Assembly: GCA_965222125.1 (NCBI GenBank) | Contig: CBDCTC010000006.1 | Span: 1,674,001 to 1,738,000, forward strand | Length of the DNA stretch: 64,000 nucleotides | Reading direction: 5' to 3' | From: CAZENU01 sp965222125 | GTDB taxonomy: Bacteria; Chloroflexota; Dehalococcoidia; Lucifugimonadales; CAZENU01 | In this document: positions 1 to 8,422 of the stretch, one piece after another | Position numbering within the stretch: the first letter of the stretch is position 1 | Layout: each line of letters begins with the position of its first letter | Translations under genes and position numbers: made by a program | Notes under the pieces: model-generated | Seen by the model: the letters and a program-made list of their open reading frames with translations, nothing else | Databases searched by the model: none | Told to the model about the DNA's origin: nothing

Positions 1-397
1 CGCGGTTCTCCGCTGTCGTGAAGAGTCGCATGCCGCACACTCCCGGGTCCGCAGCGGCGCTCGCCTCCACGAAACCGTGCATCGCCGTGTATACGCCTCG
101 GCGGCGCCAGCCGCGACGGACGAACACGTTGGCGAGCCACCAGAAGGTCGCGTTGCGCCACGGGCTCCATTCGTAGGTGACGTGCAGCATGCCGGCCACG
201 TCCCCTGAGACCTCGGCTACGACGTAGAAGCCCAGCCGCTCCTCCGGTGAGCCGACCACCGCCGCCACGCCCTTCTCGAGCCGCGCGACGTCGAGCGTCT
301 TTCCCTCCATCTCACGGGCCATCTCGGCGTTGAGCTCGACGATGGCGTGTACGTCCCCGGTCGTCGCCTTCCTTGTACGCAAGTCGGATAGTGACAC
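1..397 (-). CDS. GNAT-family N-acetyltransferase, 5' part (runs off the left edge)
   Basis: The reverse strand reads without a stop from a GTG at 397 to the window edge, giving 132 residues that begin VSLSDLRTRKATTGDVHAIVELN. This is the opening of an acetyl-CoA-dependent GNAT acetyltransferase: beta1 with the ATxxDV start, a helix carrying the ELN motif, then WWLANVFVRRGWRRRGVYTAMH, which matches motif A (V-x-x-x-x-R-x-x-G-x-G/A acetyl-CoA pyrophosphate loop, here RRGWRRRGV). A purine-rich stretch (GGTGAAGGA) lies just before the GTG and supports that start. The substrate cannot be told from sequence. The C-terminus is outside the window. It is divergent from the beta-propeller gene at 576. 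Confidence 0.72.
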   Translation of the reverse strand, partial: MSLSDLRTRKATTGDVHAIVELNAEMAREMEGKTLDVARLEKGVAAVVGSPEERLGFYVVAEVSGDVAGMLHVTYEWSPWRNATFWWLANVFVRRGWRRRGVYTAMHGFVEASAAADPGVCGMRLFTTAENR

Positions 398-513
398 GGT
401 TCCTTCACCTCGCCTTGGTTCCTGATGGCCTCGGAGCCTACGGCGCGCCGAGTGTATCATCGAATCCGGGCTTGTCGATCGGGCTCCGAAGCTACCGGTG
501 GTGAGCGATGCGT

Positions 514-540
514 TTGCGGGCCTGGGCCCGGTGGTAGAAT
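514..540 (+). promoter_or_regulatory. Putative promoter for the 576-4981 operon
   Basis: A -10 hexamer TAGAAT at 535-540 lies 35 bases before the ATG at 576. A weak -35-like TTGCGG at 514-519 sits 15 bases upstream of it. The hexamer recurs at other gene starts in this window. Confidence 0.4.
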
Positions 541-575
541 CAACACCGCTGCCGTTCCGCAGTGGGAGATTCTTG

Positions 576-2231
576 ATGAAAAACGAGCCGATCGACGTGG
601 GCTCCCGACCTCAGCTCTTCCTCGACGACCACGTCGTCGACTCGGTCGTGGACGTCCACCGGCAGCTCCATCGCCCGACCAGGTACGAACACAATCCCAT
701 TCTGCGGGCGGACATGCCGTGGGAACACGGCGGCAACGGCGTCTACCTGTACGGCGGCACCGTGATGTTCGACGAGGAAGACGGCGTGTTCAAGATGTGG
801 TATCGGACCGCGTCAGTCGACATGGAGGTCTCGGGCGGAAAGTCCTCTGAAGTCCAAGGAGCGTACAAGGCGTGCTACGCCGTGTCGGAGGATGGCCTGC
901 GATGGGAGCGGCAGCCGCTGGGATTGGTGGAGTACGGGGGCTCGACTGACAACAACATGCTGCCGCCGGCTCAGGGCACGATGTCGCATATCAGGCGCCC
1001 CAACCTCCTGAAGGACTACGCCGACCCCGACCCGCAGCGTCGTTACAAGATCGCCTACATGGACAGGGTAGACGGTCGATGGGGTCTTTCCAAGGGTTAC
1101 TCGCCTGACGGCATCCACTGGACGATGAACGTCGGCAGGCCGTCGTTCTTCGCCCGGCCCGTCGCGCCCAACGGCATCCTGTTCGGCTGGGACCCCAGGA
1201 TGCGAAAGTTCGTGCACTACCATCGGAAGTCCGAGTCGGTCAGGGCCGACGTCGACGGACGGGTTGCCCGCAGCCGCGTCGCCACAGTCAGGTCGACCAG
1301 CGAGGACTTCGCCGAGTGGGGAGACACACGGGAGGTGATCTGGAGAAGCGAGGCGGACCCTCCCGGGTGGAGTCCCGCGCACGGGGTGGACCTGGCGGCG
1401 GTCCTGTACACCGAGGAGCTGTACGTCGGCTTTGTAGACTCCTGCTCGACGCACTGGGTCGAGGACGTTCCCGCAGAGGCCTGGGACGCCTACCGCAGCG
1501 AGTTCGCAGACTACAGGACAGAGCTCCTGATCAGCCGCGACGGCGACGATTGGACGCGGGTCGCGCCGCACTGGGAGTTCATGCGCCCAGGCCTGTGGGG
1601 CACCTGGGACAGCAGCCTGGTCGGACTCGCCAAACCCATAGTGCTGGACGACGAGATTCTCATCTACTACACGGGCAGCAACCTGCCCGGGGGCGTCGCG
1701 CACGAGAACCATCCCCAACACGAGCTGGTCCACAAGATGGTGGACGGTCAGCGTTTGGGCTTCGCCATCGGCGTCGCGAAGATGCGCCGCGACGGCTTCG
1801 CGTCGATGGAGGGCTACGAGCCGACCGGCTCCCTCACCACGAGGCCGCTGATCTTCGAAGGGGACTCCCTTGTCATCAACGTCAGGGCGCCGGATAGACC
1901 CTTTGGCGCCGACTCGACGCCCGCGACGCCCTTCGGCCGGCTGAGAGTCGAGCTGCTGGACGCGGCCGGAGAGCCGGTGCCGGGCTTCTCCGCGGATGAC
2001 TTCGACGTGTTCACCGGCGACGACGTGCGCCACGTCGCGACCTGGAATGGCAGTGACGACCTGGGGAGCCTTGGACCGCAGCCCGTTCGGCTGCGGTTCC
2101 ACCTGACCAACGCCGCGCTGTACTCCTTCCGCTTCCGCTGCGGCACTGAGGCGCCGCCTCCAATGAACCTGCTGGCCCCGGGGGCCCGCGGCCGTGCGCC
2201 GACGCCAGCCTCGGCTCCTGACGGAAATTGA
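576..2231 (+). CDS. Five-bladed beta-propeller (GH32/GH43-like) protein, possible glycoside hydrolase
   Basis: This 551-residue protein starts at the ATG at 576, behind GGGAG at 563-567; an in-frame upstream GTG at 498 precedes the promoter and is less likely. It opens with SRPQLFLDDHVVDS and repeatedly shows the blade signatures of the arabinanase/levansucrase/invertase fold: GGTVMFDEEDGVFKMWYRT, a YAVSEDGLRWERQ strand pair, RYKIAYMD, and DDEILIYYTGSN. About 120 C-terminal residues form a beta-sandwich-like module with the phrase RLRFHLTNAALYSFRF. No signal peptide is seen. Such proteins are common in sugar-catabolic clusters of environmental bacteria and often lack biochemical assignment. 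The stop overlaps the next gene's ATG (TGATG), so it heads an operon with two hydrolases and a dehydrogenase. The substrate is unknown. Confidence 0.7.
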   Translation: MKNEPIDVGSRPQLFLDDHVVDSVVDVHRQLHRPTRYEHNPILRADMPWEHGGNGVYLYGGTVMFDEEDGVFKMWYRTASVDMEVSGGKSSEVQGAYKACYAVSEDGLRWERQPLGLVEYGGSTDNNMLPPAQGTMSHIRRPNLLKDYADPDPQRRYKIAYMDRVDGRWGLSKGYSPDGIHWTMNVGRPSFFARPVAPNGILFGWDPRMRKFVHYHRKSESVRADVDGRVARSRVATVRSTSEDFAEWGDTREVIWRSEADPPGWSPAHGVDLAAVLYTEELYVGFVDSCSTHWVEDVPAEAWDAYRSEFADYRTELLISRDGDDWTRVAPHWEFMRPGLWGTWDSSLVGLAKPIVLDDEILIYYTGSNLPGGVAHENHPQHELVHKMVDGQRLGFAIGVAKMRRDGFASMEGYEPTGSLTTRPLIFEGDSLVINVRAPDRPFGADSTPATPFGRLRVELLDAAGEPVPGFSADDFDVFTGDDVRHVATWNGSDDLGSLGPQPVRLRFHLTNAALYSFRFRCGTEAPPPMNLLAPGARGRAPTPASAPDGN

Positions 2232-3016
2232 TGAAGTCCCGGCAGTACGTCCAGGAGGCATGGCATCCCGTGACGATACGCCGGCGCGGACAGTCGGTCG
2301 TGTGCAATTTCAACCCGGCCCCCTGCGCGGGGTCGGCAACGCTCTGCATAATTCCCACACAGGCCAGGAAGGTCGTTGAAGACCCGGTCGGCCTCAAGAA
2401 AAAGCCCAACGTCATGTCGCAGTGGCTGGACCGGCTGACGGTCGCCGGGGCCAACGTCCTGCTGGTCCACGGCGAATGGTTCGACGACCTGCGGAGACTG
2501 GCGGGGGACGCGCGCAGTGGGCGGGACGGCTTCGCGCTCTGGCTGGAACGGATGGGGATGGTCGTCGATCATTCTATGGCACACGGCTACGGTGATCGGG
2601 GCCGCTTCGTCTCGATGGGCAGCTCTCGGCACGGCTTCGCCGCCTTGCACGCCATGGCCAACATCCCCGGCATCGCCGCAAGCGTCGCACATCAGCCCGT
2701 CGTCTGGTGGCCTCGGATGGATGAATTTCAAGGCATGGACGACAACGCCATTGTGTTGGCCCATAGCCTCTACGAGCTCGCCGACCGGTTCCCGCCCAGA
2801 CCCGCGATGGTCCAGACCGGCTACAATGACCAGCGGGTCGGACAGGACTGGATCGACCGCGCCGTGCACCGCATCTCCGATGCCTACCGCGCCGCCGGCT
2901 CCGGCCACAGGTTCACCCACGACCTGATGGATATCCCAGGCCACGACGGCACCCGGATACCCACCTCGGCGCTGGACAGCGTCGTACCCTGGATGCGAGA
3001 GCAGCAGCTGGTCTAG
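2231..3016 (+). CDS. Alpha/beta-hydrolase-fold protein, tandem copy 1
   Basis: This 261-residue protein begins at the ATG overlapping the stop of the beta-propeller gene, which implies translational coupling. It has an alpha/beta-hydrolase-like layout: a nucleophile elbow FVSMGSSRHGFAA (G-x-S-x-x-G, candidate Ser near residue 135), an Asp in QTGYNDQRVG, and a His in DIPGHDG, in the right order for a Ser-Asp-His triad. There is no signal peptide, so it is probably cytoplasmic. The following gene is a close paralogue (see the repeat entry). Its position with a glycosidase-like protein and a Gfo/Idh/MocA dehydrogenase suggests de-esterification of a sugar or aromatic ester, but that is inference. 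No family name is certain. Confidence 0.7.
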   Translation: MKSRQYVQEAWHPVTIRRRGQSVVCNFNPAPCAGSATLCIIPTQARKVVEDPVGLKKKPNVMSQWLDRLTVAGANVLLVHGEWFDDLRRLAGDARSGRDGFALWLERMGMVVDHSMAHGYGDRGRFVSMGSSRHGFAALHAMANIPGIAASVAHQPVVWWPRMDEFQGMDDNAIVLAHSLYELADRFPPRPAMVQTGYNDQRVGQDWIDRAVHRISDAYRAAGSGHRFTHDLMDIPGHDGTRIPTSALDSVVPWMREQQLV

Positions 3017-3079
3017 GACCGACGCGAGCGTAGCCGCGAAGACCGCTCGACCATCGGCGCCAGGAGGAGTTGGAAAGTC

Positions 3080-3862
3080 ATGAAGTCCCGGCAGTACGTC
3101 CAGGAAGCATGGCATCCGGTGACGATACGCCGGCGCGGACAGTCGGTCGTATGCAATTTCAACCCGGCCCCCGGCGCCGGGTCCGCGACGCTCTGCATAA
3201 TTCCCACTCAGGCCGGGAACGTCGAAGACCCGGTCGGCCTCGAGCGGGAGCCCGATGTCGTGTCGCAGTGGGTGGACCGACTGACGGCTGCCGGGACCAG
3301 CGCCCTGCTGATCGACGGCCAGTGCTTCGACGACCTCTGGAGACTGGCGGAGGACGTGCGCAGCGGGAGGGACGTCTTCGCGCTCTCGCTGGAGCGGATG
3401 GGGCTCGTCATCGATCATTCCGTGGCCCACGGCTACGGTGACCCGGGCTGCTTCGTCGCGATGGGCATCTCCCGGTACGGCTTCGCCGTCCTGCACGCCA
3501 TGGCCAACTTTCCCAGTATCGCCGCAAGCGTCGCACATCAGCCCGTAGTCTGGTGGCCTCGGCTGGAGGAATTCCAAGGCATGGAGGACAACGCTGTTGT
3601 GTTGGCCCATAGCCTGTACGATTTCGCCGAAAAGTTCCCGCCCAGACCCACGATGATCCAGACCGGCTACAATGACCAACGGCTCGGGCAGGACTGGACA
3701 GAGAGGGCCGTCCACCGCATCTCCGATGTCTACCAGGCTGCCGGCTCCGGCCACAGGTTCGCGCACGACCTGATGGATATCCCGGGCCACGACAGCACCC
3801 CGATACCCACCTCGGCGCTGAACAGCGTCGTGTCCTGGATGCGAGAGCAGCAATTGGTCTAG
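3080..3862 (+). CDS. Alpha/beta-hydrolase-fold protein, tandem copy 2
   Basis: This 260-residue paralogue of the previous gene starts at the ATG at 3080 after a GGAGGAG ribosome-binding site in the 63-base spacer. The first 25 or so residues are identical to copy 1. The nucleophile elbow is VAMGISRYGFA, and the Asp (QTGYNDQRLG) and His (DIPGHDS) of the putative triad are kept, so both copies look catalytically intact. Differences cluster in the cap region (residues about 55-115), suggesting different substrate preference or early divergence. It lies 54 bases before the dehydrogenase gene in the same operon. Confidence 0.7.
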   Translation: MKSRQYVQEAWHPVTIRRRGQSVVCNFNPAPGAGSATLCIIPTQAGNVEDPVGLEREPDVVSQWVDRLTAAGTSALLIDGQCFDDLWRLAEDVRSGRDVFALSLERMGLVIDHSVAHGYGDPGCFVAMGISRYGFAVLHAMANFPSIAASVAHQPVVWWPRLEEFQGMEDNAVVLAHSLYDFAEKFPPRPTMIQTGYNDQRLGQDWTERAVHRISDVYQAAGSGHRFAHDLMDIPGHDSTPIPTSALNSVVSWMREQQLV

Positions 3863-3916
3863 GATGATGCGAGGGCGGCGGCCAAGACCGTTCGACCCTG
3901 CGCCAGGAGGACTTGG

Positions 3917-4981
3917 ATGGACCGAGTTCGCGTAGGACTCATAGGCGCGGGTGGCGTGGCCCGGACCCGCCATCTACCCGCGCTCGCCAAAATTCCCGAA
4001 GCGGACCTCAGGCTGGTGTGGTCCCGAGACCCGGCCCGGGCCGCCGCGGTAGCGGATGAATTCGGCATCGCGGGCGGCGCTTCATCCTGGCAGGAGATCG
4101 CCGAGTCGGACGAGATCGACGCGGTCATCGTCGCGACCCCGCCGGTACTCCACCATGCCGCGACGCTGAGTGCGTTGTCAGCCGGCAAGCACGTCCTGTC
4201 GCAGGCCCGCATGGCGCGCAATCTGAGAGAGGCCCGCGAGATGCTCCGTGCCTCGGAGGCCGCTCAGCAACTGGTTACCTGCCTCTATCCTCCGTTGCCG
4301 GGACTCAAGGGCGACCGCGTCATGAAGCGGATGCTTCGCGACGGTTATGTCGGCGACGTCAGGGACGTGCGGGTCACGGGAGTGTCCTTGCTCGAGCCCG
4401 GAGACGGCTATTCCTGGCAGAGCGACCCCGACATCACCGGCGTCAACGCCATGACGACGGGCATGTGGGCGGAGGTGCTCAACCGGTGGGTTGGCCCCGC
4501 GACTCGCGTCATGGCTACAGCCGCCTCGCACCGCCGCAAGCGAACGACGGTCGACGGAGCTACGGTCGACTCGGTGGTACCGGACTCGCTGGGTATCGCC
4601 GCCGATCTCGAGTGCGGGGCGACGGCGACGTACCACTTCTCCACAGCCGCCGCGTTCGGGCCGGGGTCGTCCATCGAGATCTACGGCTCCAGGGGCGCCC
4701 TCGTCTACACCCTGTTCGAAGAGAAGATAGCGGGCGCCACCTCAGGCGACGACGGTCTGCAGCCTGTTCCGATCCCTGAGGCGGAGGAGCGGCGCCAGAC
4801 CACCGACTCAGAGTTCGTGCGCGCCATTCTCGAAGGAACGCCCGTCTACCCGGACTTCCCAGAGGGGGTCAGGTACATGGAGTTCTCGGAGGCCGTTGCG
4901 ATCTCGCTGGCGACCGGCAAGGCTGTCTCAGTGCCGCCCCTCGAGAAGATGGACGCGTGGGGTAGGTTCCTTGGTTCATAG
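3917..4981 (+). CDS. Gfo/Idh/MocA-family oxidoreductase (variant without the EKP lysine)
   Basis: This 354-residue NAD(P)-dependent dehydrogenase starts at the ATG at 3917, six bases behind a perfect AGGAGG (3905-3910). The N-terminal Rossmann fold is clear (VGLIGAGGVARTRHLPAL, G-x-G-x-x-A), followed by the alpha/beta substrate domain. In most family members the segment after beta5 is E-K-P with a catalytic lysine. Here it reads SQARMARNL (residues about 95-103), so the usual lysine is replaced and the chemistry may differ. It closes the operon that began at 576, consistent with oxidation of a sugar or sugar acid released upstream. The exact substrate is unknown. Confidence 0.8.
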   Translation: MDRVRVGLIGAGGVARTRHLPALAKIPEADLRLVWSRDPARAAAVADEFGIAGGASSWQEIAESDEIDAVIVATPPVLHHAATLSALSAGKHVLSQARMARNLREAREMLRASEAAQQLVTCLYPPLPGLKGDRVMKRMLRDGYVGDVRDVRVTGVSLLEPGDGYSWQSDPDITGVNAMTTGMWAEVLNRWVGPATRVMATAASHRRKRTTVDGATVDSVVPDSLGIAADLECGATATYHFSTAAAFGPGSSIEIYGSRGALVYTLFEEKIAGATSGDDGLQPVPIPEAEERRQTTDSEFVRAILEGTPVYPDFPEGVRYMEFSEAVAISLATGKAVSVPPLEKMDAWGRFLGS

Positions 4982-5070
4982 CCAACCGATTCGCTGAATG
5001 AATCGGGCCCGACCCAATGCCGGCCGGCTACTCGCCCCCAGGACGCGCCGCGAAGGCTCCCCCGGGGGTG

Positions 5071-5110
5071 TGCTACAATAGGCCGCCTGAGGCCCCGACC
5101 TGTCGGGGCC
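5071..5110 (+). promoter_or_regulatory. rplY promoter and leader hairpin
   Basis: An extended -10 (TG-C-TACAAT, 5071-5079) is followed by a perfect 9-bp inverted repeat, 5091-5099 with 5102-5110 (GGCCCCGAC/GTCGGGGCC). The hairpin would lie at the very 5' end of the rplY transcript, about 36 bases before the ATG. Its role is unknown; mRNA stabilisation or autoregulation are possibilities. Confidence 0.5.
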
Positions 5111-5146
5111 GTGTGTTGCCGTAGATTGCAGACAGGTGCGAGCGTC

Positions 5147-5803
5147 ATGGATGGACTAACCCTCACAGCCGTTCCCAGGACCGTCACGGGCAAGAAGGTA
5201 AAGGTGCTGCGCCGCGACGGCGTGGTTCCCATCCACATGTTCGGACGGGGAATCGAATCCCAGTCTCTGCAGGCTGACTTCCGCACGATAAGCGCGGTGC
5301 TGCCGCAGGCCGGGACGAACGTGCCGATCACCATCGACGTCGACGGCCAGGACGGTGAAAACGTCTGCTTCGTGCGCCAGGTTCAGAGGCACCCCGTCTC
5401 GGAGGCGCTGCTGCACGTGGACTTCCAGAGAGTCGATATCTCTCGGAAAATCAGCGCCGAAGTGCCCCTGCTGCTTGAGGGAGTGTCCCTCCCCGTGGAG
5501 GAGATGGAAGGCACGCTTCTACAGACCCTATCCTCGATCAGCGTGGAGGCGCTGCCGATGAACATACCGGCGTCCTTCACCATAGACATCTCGATCTTGG
5601 ACGACTTCGATAAGACGATCCGCGTGTCGACACTCCAGACCGACGAGGGCGTGACTATCCTCAACGACGGCGAAGAGATGATCGCCACGGTCGTGCGGCC
5701 GCGCGTCGAGGAAGAAGAAGAGCTCGCGGCCGACGAGGAGGACGAGGGTCTCGTAGACGAGGCGGCCGAGGACGGGGAGGAAGCGGCCGCCGCGGAGGAG
5801 TAG
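5147..5803 (+). CDS. rplY: Large ribosomal subunit protein bL25 (CTC/TL5 form)
   Basis: This 218-residue protein binds 5S rRNA in the 50S subunit. The N-terminal L25 domain (residues 1-95) has the family pattern LTAVPRTVTGKKVKVLRRDGVVPIHMFGRG and ends in VQRHPVSEALLHVDFQRV. A C-terminal TL5/CTC beta domain follows (residues about 100-185, VPLLLEGVSLPVEEMEGTLLQ). The last 35 residues are almost all Glu, Asp and Ala, as in many CTC proteins. The ATG at 5147 was preferred over an in-frame GTG at 5111 because the domain starts right after it and AGGTG lies 9 bases upstream. It appears monocistronic, behind its own promoter and leader hairpin. Confidence 0.93.
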   Translation: MDGLTLTAVPRTVTGKKVKVLRRDGVVPIHMFGRGIESQSLQADFRTISAVLPQAGTNVPITIDVDGQDGENVCFVRQVQRHPVSEALLHVDFQRVDISRKISAEVPLLLEGVSLPVEEMEGTLLQTLSSISVEALPMNIPASFTIDISILDDFDKTIRVSTLQTDEGVTILNDGEEMIATVVRPRVEEEEELAADEEDEGLVDEAAEDGEEAAAAEE

Positions 5804-5982
5804 TCCATATATCCTCTCTCCGCGGACGACGCGGGTGGCTCACCCCGATTGGAACGCCGTCGCCGAGACCGGGCCGGACGCCGACCTGCCGCGCAGCCTA
5901 TCGGCGGTCGGCTCGCCAGCCAGCCGATGCGCCCACGCGCTCCGAAGCCCATGCCGCCGGGTCGAACTTCTCGCTCCGATTG

Positions 5983-5991
5983 TGCGATACT
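5983..5991 (+). promoter_or_regulatory. Putative promoter for the 6017 gene
   Basis: TG-C-GATACT forms an extended -10 about 25 bases before the GTG at 6017. The preceding 170 bases, after rplY, hold no other feature I can see. Confidence 0.35.
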
Positions 5992-6016
5992 CGCCGTCGA
6001 CGGGAGGTCCTGAAAC

Positions 6017-6541
6017 GTGACCAGGGTATGGATGCTCGTAGGAGCCGTCTTCGTCGGCGTGCTGATCGTCGCCGCCATCGCTTTGACGCTGCTGCAGCGG
6101 GAGCAGTCCTTCGAAGAGGGCACACCCGAGAAGGCTGTGCAGGAATTCCTCAAGGCCTACACCGCCGAGGACTTCGGCCGCGCCTACGACCTGTGGGCCG
6201 AGGAGCTCAGGCAGGACTGTAGCCGGGACGACTACGTCCAGCGGTCCGTGGGTAGCGGCCGCAGGCTGTCGGACAGCAGGGTCCGGCTGATTGACACGGA
6301 GTACGTGGGCGAGGACGGCCAGCGGGTCGTTGTCCTGGCCCGAGAGACTTGGGTCACCGGCGATGGGCCGTTCAGCACGTCGGAGTCCTCCATTCGTCAG
6401 CGCTACACCCTGGCGTTGGAGCAGGGAGAGTGGAGGTTCACCGAAGTGCCATGGCCCTCCGGCGGATGCCCTCGCGCCATCCCGCGGAGCGGAATAGATA
6501 GCCCGCGCGGCACGGGATACTCTCGACCCGCGGCCGGTTAG
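6017..6541 (+). CDS. Membrane-anchored small protein with NTF2/DUF4878-like domain
   Basis: This 174-residue protein starts at a GTG with GGGAGG 10 bases upstream. Residues 5-27 (WMLVGAVFVGVLIVAAIALTLL) form a single N-terminal membrane anchor with no lipobox cysteine. Residues 35-145 begin TPEKAVQEFLKAYTAEDFGRAYDLWAEELR, the typical opening of an NTF2-like/DUF4878 cone fold, which usually acts as a binding or scaffolding domain outside the membrane. The last 25 residues are Pro/Gly/Arg-rich and probably disordered. It lies 5 bases before the polytopic membrane protein at 6547, so the two are probably co-expressed. Confidence 0.6.
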   Translation: MTRVWMLVGAVFVGVLIVAAIALTLLQREQSFEEGTPEKAVQEFLKAYTAEDFGRAYDLWAEELRQDCSRDDYVQRSVGSGRRLSDSRVRLIDTEYVGEDGQRVVVLARETWVTGDGPFSTSESSIRQRYTLALEQGEWRFTEVPWPSGGCPRAIPRSGIDSPRGTGYSRPAAG

Positions 6542-6546
6542 CCGCG

Positions 6547-8337
6547 ATGGAGATACTGCTCCTGACAGTGGTCGGGCTCCTGCTGCTGGCCGCGGTAGTC
6601 GCAGCGGCCGCCTACGGCGCGGTGAGGCTGGCCCAACGTAGACGCGGCCCTTCCGCCGCGGACCCCGGCATAGGCACGCCGCGCCGGCTCTACCTCTACG
6701 TCGTCACCCTTGCCGCCCTCGTCACGAGCGCATTCGGCCTCGTCTTCGTCGCGACGTTCGTCGTCGAGAGCATATTCGTCGGCGGCGAGGTCGCCGCCTC
6801 CACGACCGGGCAGGCCGTCGGGCTCTCGATGACCGTGGTCGGGCTGCCGCTATGGTGGGTTCACTGGCGGCTGATAGAAAGACACGTGACGCGGTTGCCG
6901 GTCGAGACGCGCTCCGTGGTCCGCAAGCTGTTCGTCTACGTCGTGCTGGCTCTCGGCGTCGGCTTCGTGGCCGAGGGCGCCGTCTCCGCGTTGAGCTTCG
7001 TCGCCCGCGTCGAGGACTTCGATGGCCGGCCCTGGGCGGCGATGATCGTGTGGGGAGGCGTGTGGGCCTTCCACTGGCGGCGGGAGGCCTCCGAAGGGCA
7101 GCCTACGGCCGAGACGCTGGCGATACGGCGCATCTACCTCTACGGAGTGGCCGGGTCCGCCCTGGTCACGGCGGCCGCCGGGCTCGGATGGGCGGCGCAT
7201 CTCGTGCTGCGAGAGGCGTATGACGCGCTGGTGCTGCCCGCGGCGGCGGCGTTTGCCGGCGTCGCGGACGAGCAGGTGAGACGGGCGCTGGTCCTGCTCC
7301 TCGTCGGAGCCGTCGTGTGGTCGGGGCACTGGGTCCACTTCGCCCGTGACGACGGGGACTACGTCTTCAGACAGGTGTACCTGTACGTCCTGGCCCAGTT
7401 CGTGCCGTTCGTGACGGTCTTCGTCACGGCTATCGTCATCGTCGACCGGGTCCTGGTGTGGACGGTCGGGGCTGGCGACAACGGAACCGCCGACCACTTT
7501 CGCTCCCTTCCCGGCGCGTTGGCGGTCCTCCTCGTCGCCGGGGGCGTGCTGGGATATCACCACGCTGTAGCGCGCGAGGAGACCCAGGAGCCGGCGAGCG
7601 AGGCGCGCGGCGCCTACGTGTACGCGCTCGCGGGAGTTGGCCTGCTCGCACTGGCCTCCGCGATATCGATGCTGGTCGATACGGTGTTCGAGTTCGCACT
7701 CGAACGCGAAACGGCGGTCTCTACGAGACATCTTCTGGGACAGTCGTTGGCACTCGTGCTCGCCATCGGGCTGATCGGCGGGTCCCTGTGGGGGTACTTC
7801 TGGAGTCGCATGCAACGTAGCCTGCGAGCCGCCGGCCCGGAGGAGCGCGTGGCCTGGCCCAGACGCCTCTATCTCACTGCGGCCCAGGGAGTCGGCATGT
7901 TAGCCCTGATTGCCGGGCTGAGCGTCGTGGTCTACGCGCTGATCAGGGGCATCCTGGCCGTCGACCTGACCGACTTCTTCGACGACGGGCGCGCCGGCCT
8001 GGCCGTCCTGGCGCCGGTGGGAGTCCTGCTGCCGTATCACTGGCTGGTGTACAAGGAGGACCGCAGGATTGCGGGTCCCGGAGACGACGAACGCACACGG
8101 AAGAAGAAGTCTGTCACGGTCCTCGCGGGCCCGGACGGCTGGGAGTTCGTCTCCGAGCTCGAGCGATCCCTCGGGTACGCGGTAACGCCGCTGGAATGGG
8201 CCGACGGCGACGCGCGCACCCCCCGGCTGTCGGCCGATGAGATCGAGGAGCTGGCCGGCCGCATCGGCAACCTTCTCGGCAGCAGGATCCTGATCGTTCC
8301 CGACAACGGCGCCGTTCGCCTATTCTCCTATGAGTAG
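6547..8337 (+). CDS. Polytopic membrane protein built of six DUF5671-like repeats
   Basis: This 596-residue integral membrane protein is an internal repeat of one unit, R-x-x-Y-L-Y-x-x-x-L followed by two or three helices and closing with an H-W/H-x-x motif. Units begin at RRLYLYVVTL, RKLFVYVVLA, IRRIYLYGVA, FRQVYLYVLA, RGAYVYALAG and RRLYLTAAQG, and end at WWVHWRLI, AFHWRRE, SGHWVHF, GYHHAVA, WGYFWSR and PYHWLVY. That gives about 14-18 helices. The final 75 residues (KKKSVTVLAGPDGWEFVSELERSLGY...) form a soluble cytoplasmic domain. DUF5671 proteins have no established function. The start codon at 6547 follows the upstream stop by 5 bases. Confidence 0.72.
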   Translation: MEILLLTVVGLLLLAAVVAAAAYGAVRLAQRRRGPSAADPGIGTPRRLYLYVVTLAALVTSAFGLVFVATFVVESIFVGGEVAASTTGQAVGLSMTVVGLPLWWVHWRLIERHVTRLPVETRSVVRKLFVYVVLALGVGFVAEGAVSALSFVARVEDFDGRPWAAMIVWGGVWAFHWRREASEGQPTAETLAIRRIYLYGVAGSALVTAAAGLGWAAHLVLREAYDALVLPAAAAFAGVADEQVRRALVLLLVGAVVWSGHWVHFARDDGDYVFRQVYLYVLAQFVPFVTVFVTAIVIVDRVLVWTVGAGDNGTADHFRSLPGALAVLLVAGGVLGYHHAVAREETQEPASEARGAYVYALAGVGLLALASAISMLVDTVFEFALERETAVSTRHLLGQSLALVLAIGLIGGSLWGYFWSRMQRSLRAAGPEERVAWPRRLYLTAAQGVGMLALIAGLSVVVYALIRGILAVDLTDFFDDGRAGLAVLAPVGVLLPYHWLVYKEDRRIAGPGDDERTRKKKSVTVLAGPDGWEFVSELERSLGYAVTPLEWADGDARTPRLSADEIEELAGRIGNLLGSRILIVPDNGAVRLFSYE

Positions 8338-8381
8338 CCGCTGACGTTCGGTCCTGACCCCGCCGCCGCGCCGGCCTGACC

Positions 8382-8390
8382 TGCTACACT
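8382..8390 (+). promoter_or_regulatory. Putative promoter for the MBL-fold gene
   Basis: TG-C-TACACT forms an extended -10 33 bases before the ATG at 8423. Confidence 0.4.
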
Positions 8391-8422
8391 CGCTGGCAAT
8401 CCAAGACAGGACGGCCCCTACG

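Larger units (their letters stand above)
2231..3916 (+). repeat. Tandem gene duplication, units 2231-3079 and 3080-3916
   Basis: Two adjacent units of 849 and 837 bases carry the hydrolase paralogues. The match continues past each stop codon into the spacer (GTCTAGGA, then AAGACCG and GCGCCAGGAGGA motifs), so each unit includes its downstream ribosome-binding site. This is what an unequal-crossover tandem duplication leaves behind. Confidence 0.75.

Noticed and set aside
813..2261. Long reverse-strand open frame opposite the beta-propeller gene
   Set aside because: It is the GC-rich shadow of the forward gene. Its translation is Arg/Val/Gly-rich without any domain, and the forward frame has clear motifs.
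1814..3973. 719-codon reverse-strand frame across the duplicated hydrolases
   Set aside because: It contains an internal repeat only because the forward genes are duplicated. No ribosome-binding site or domain supports it.
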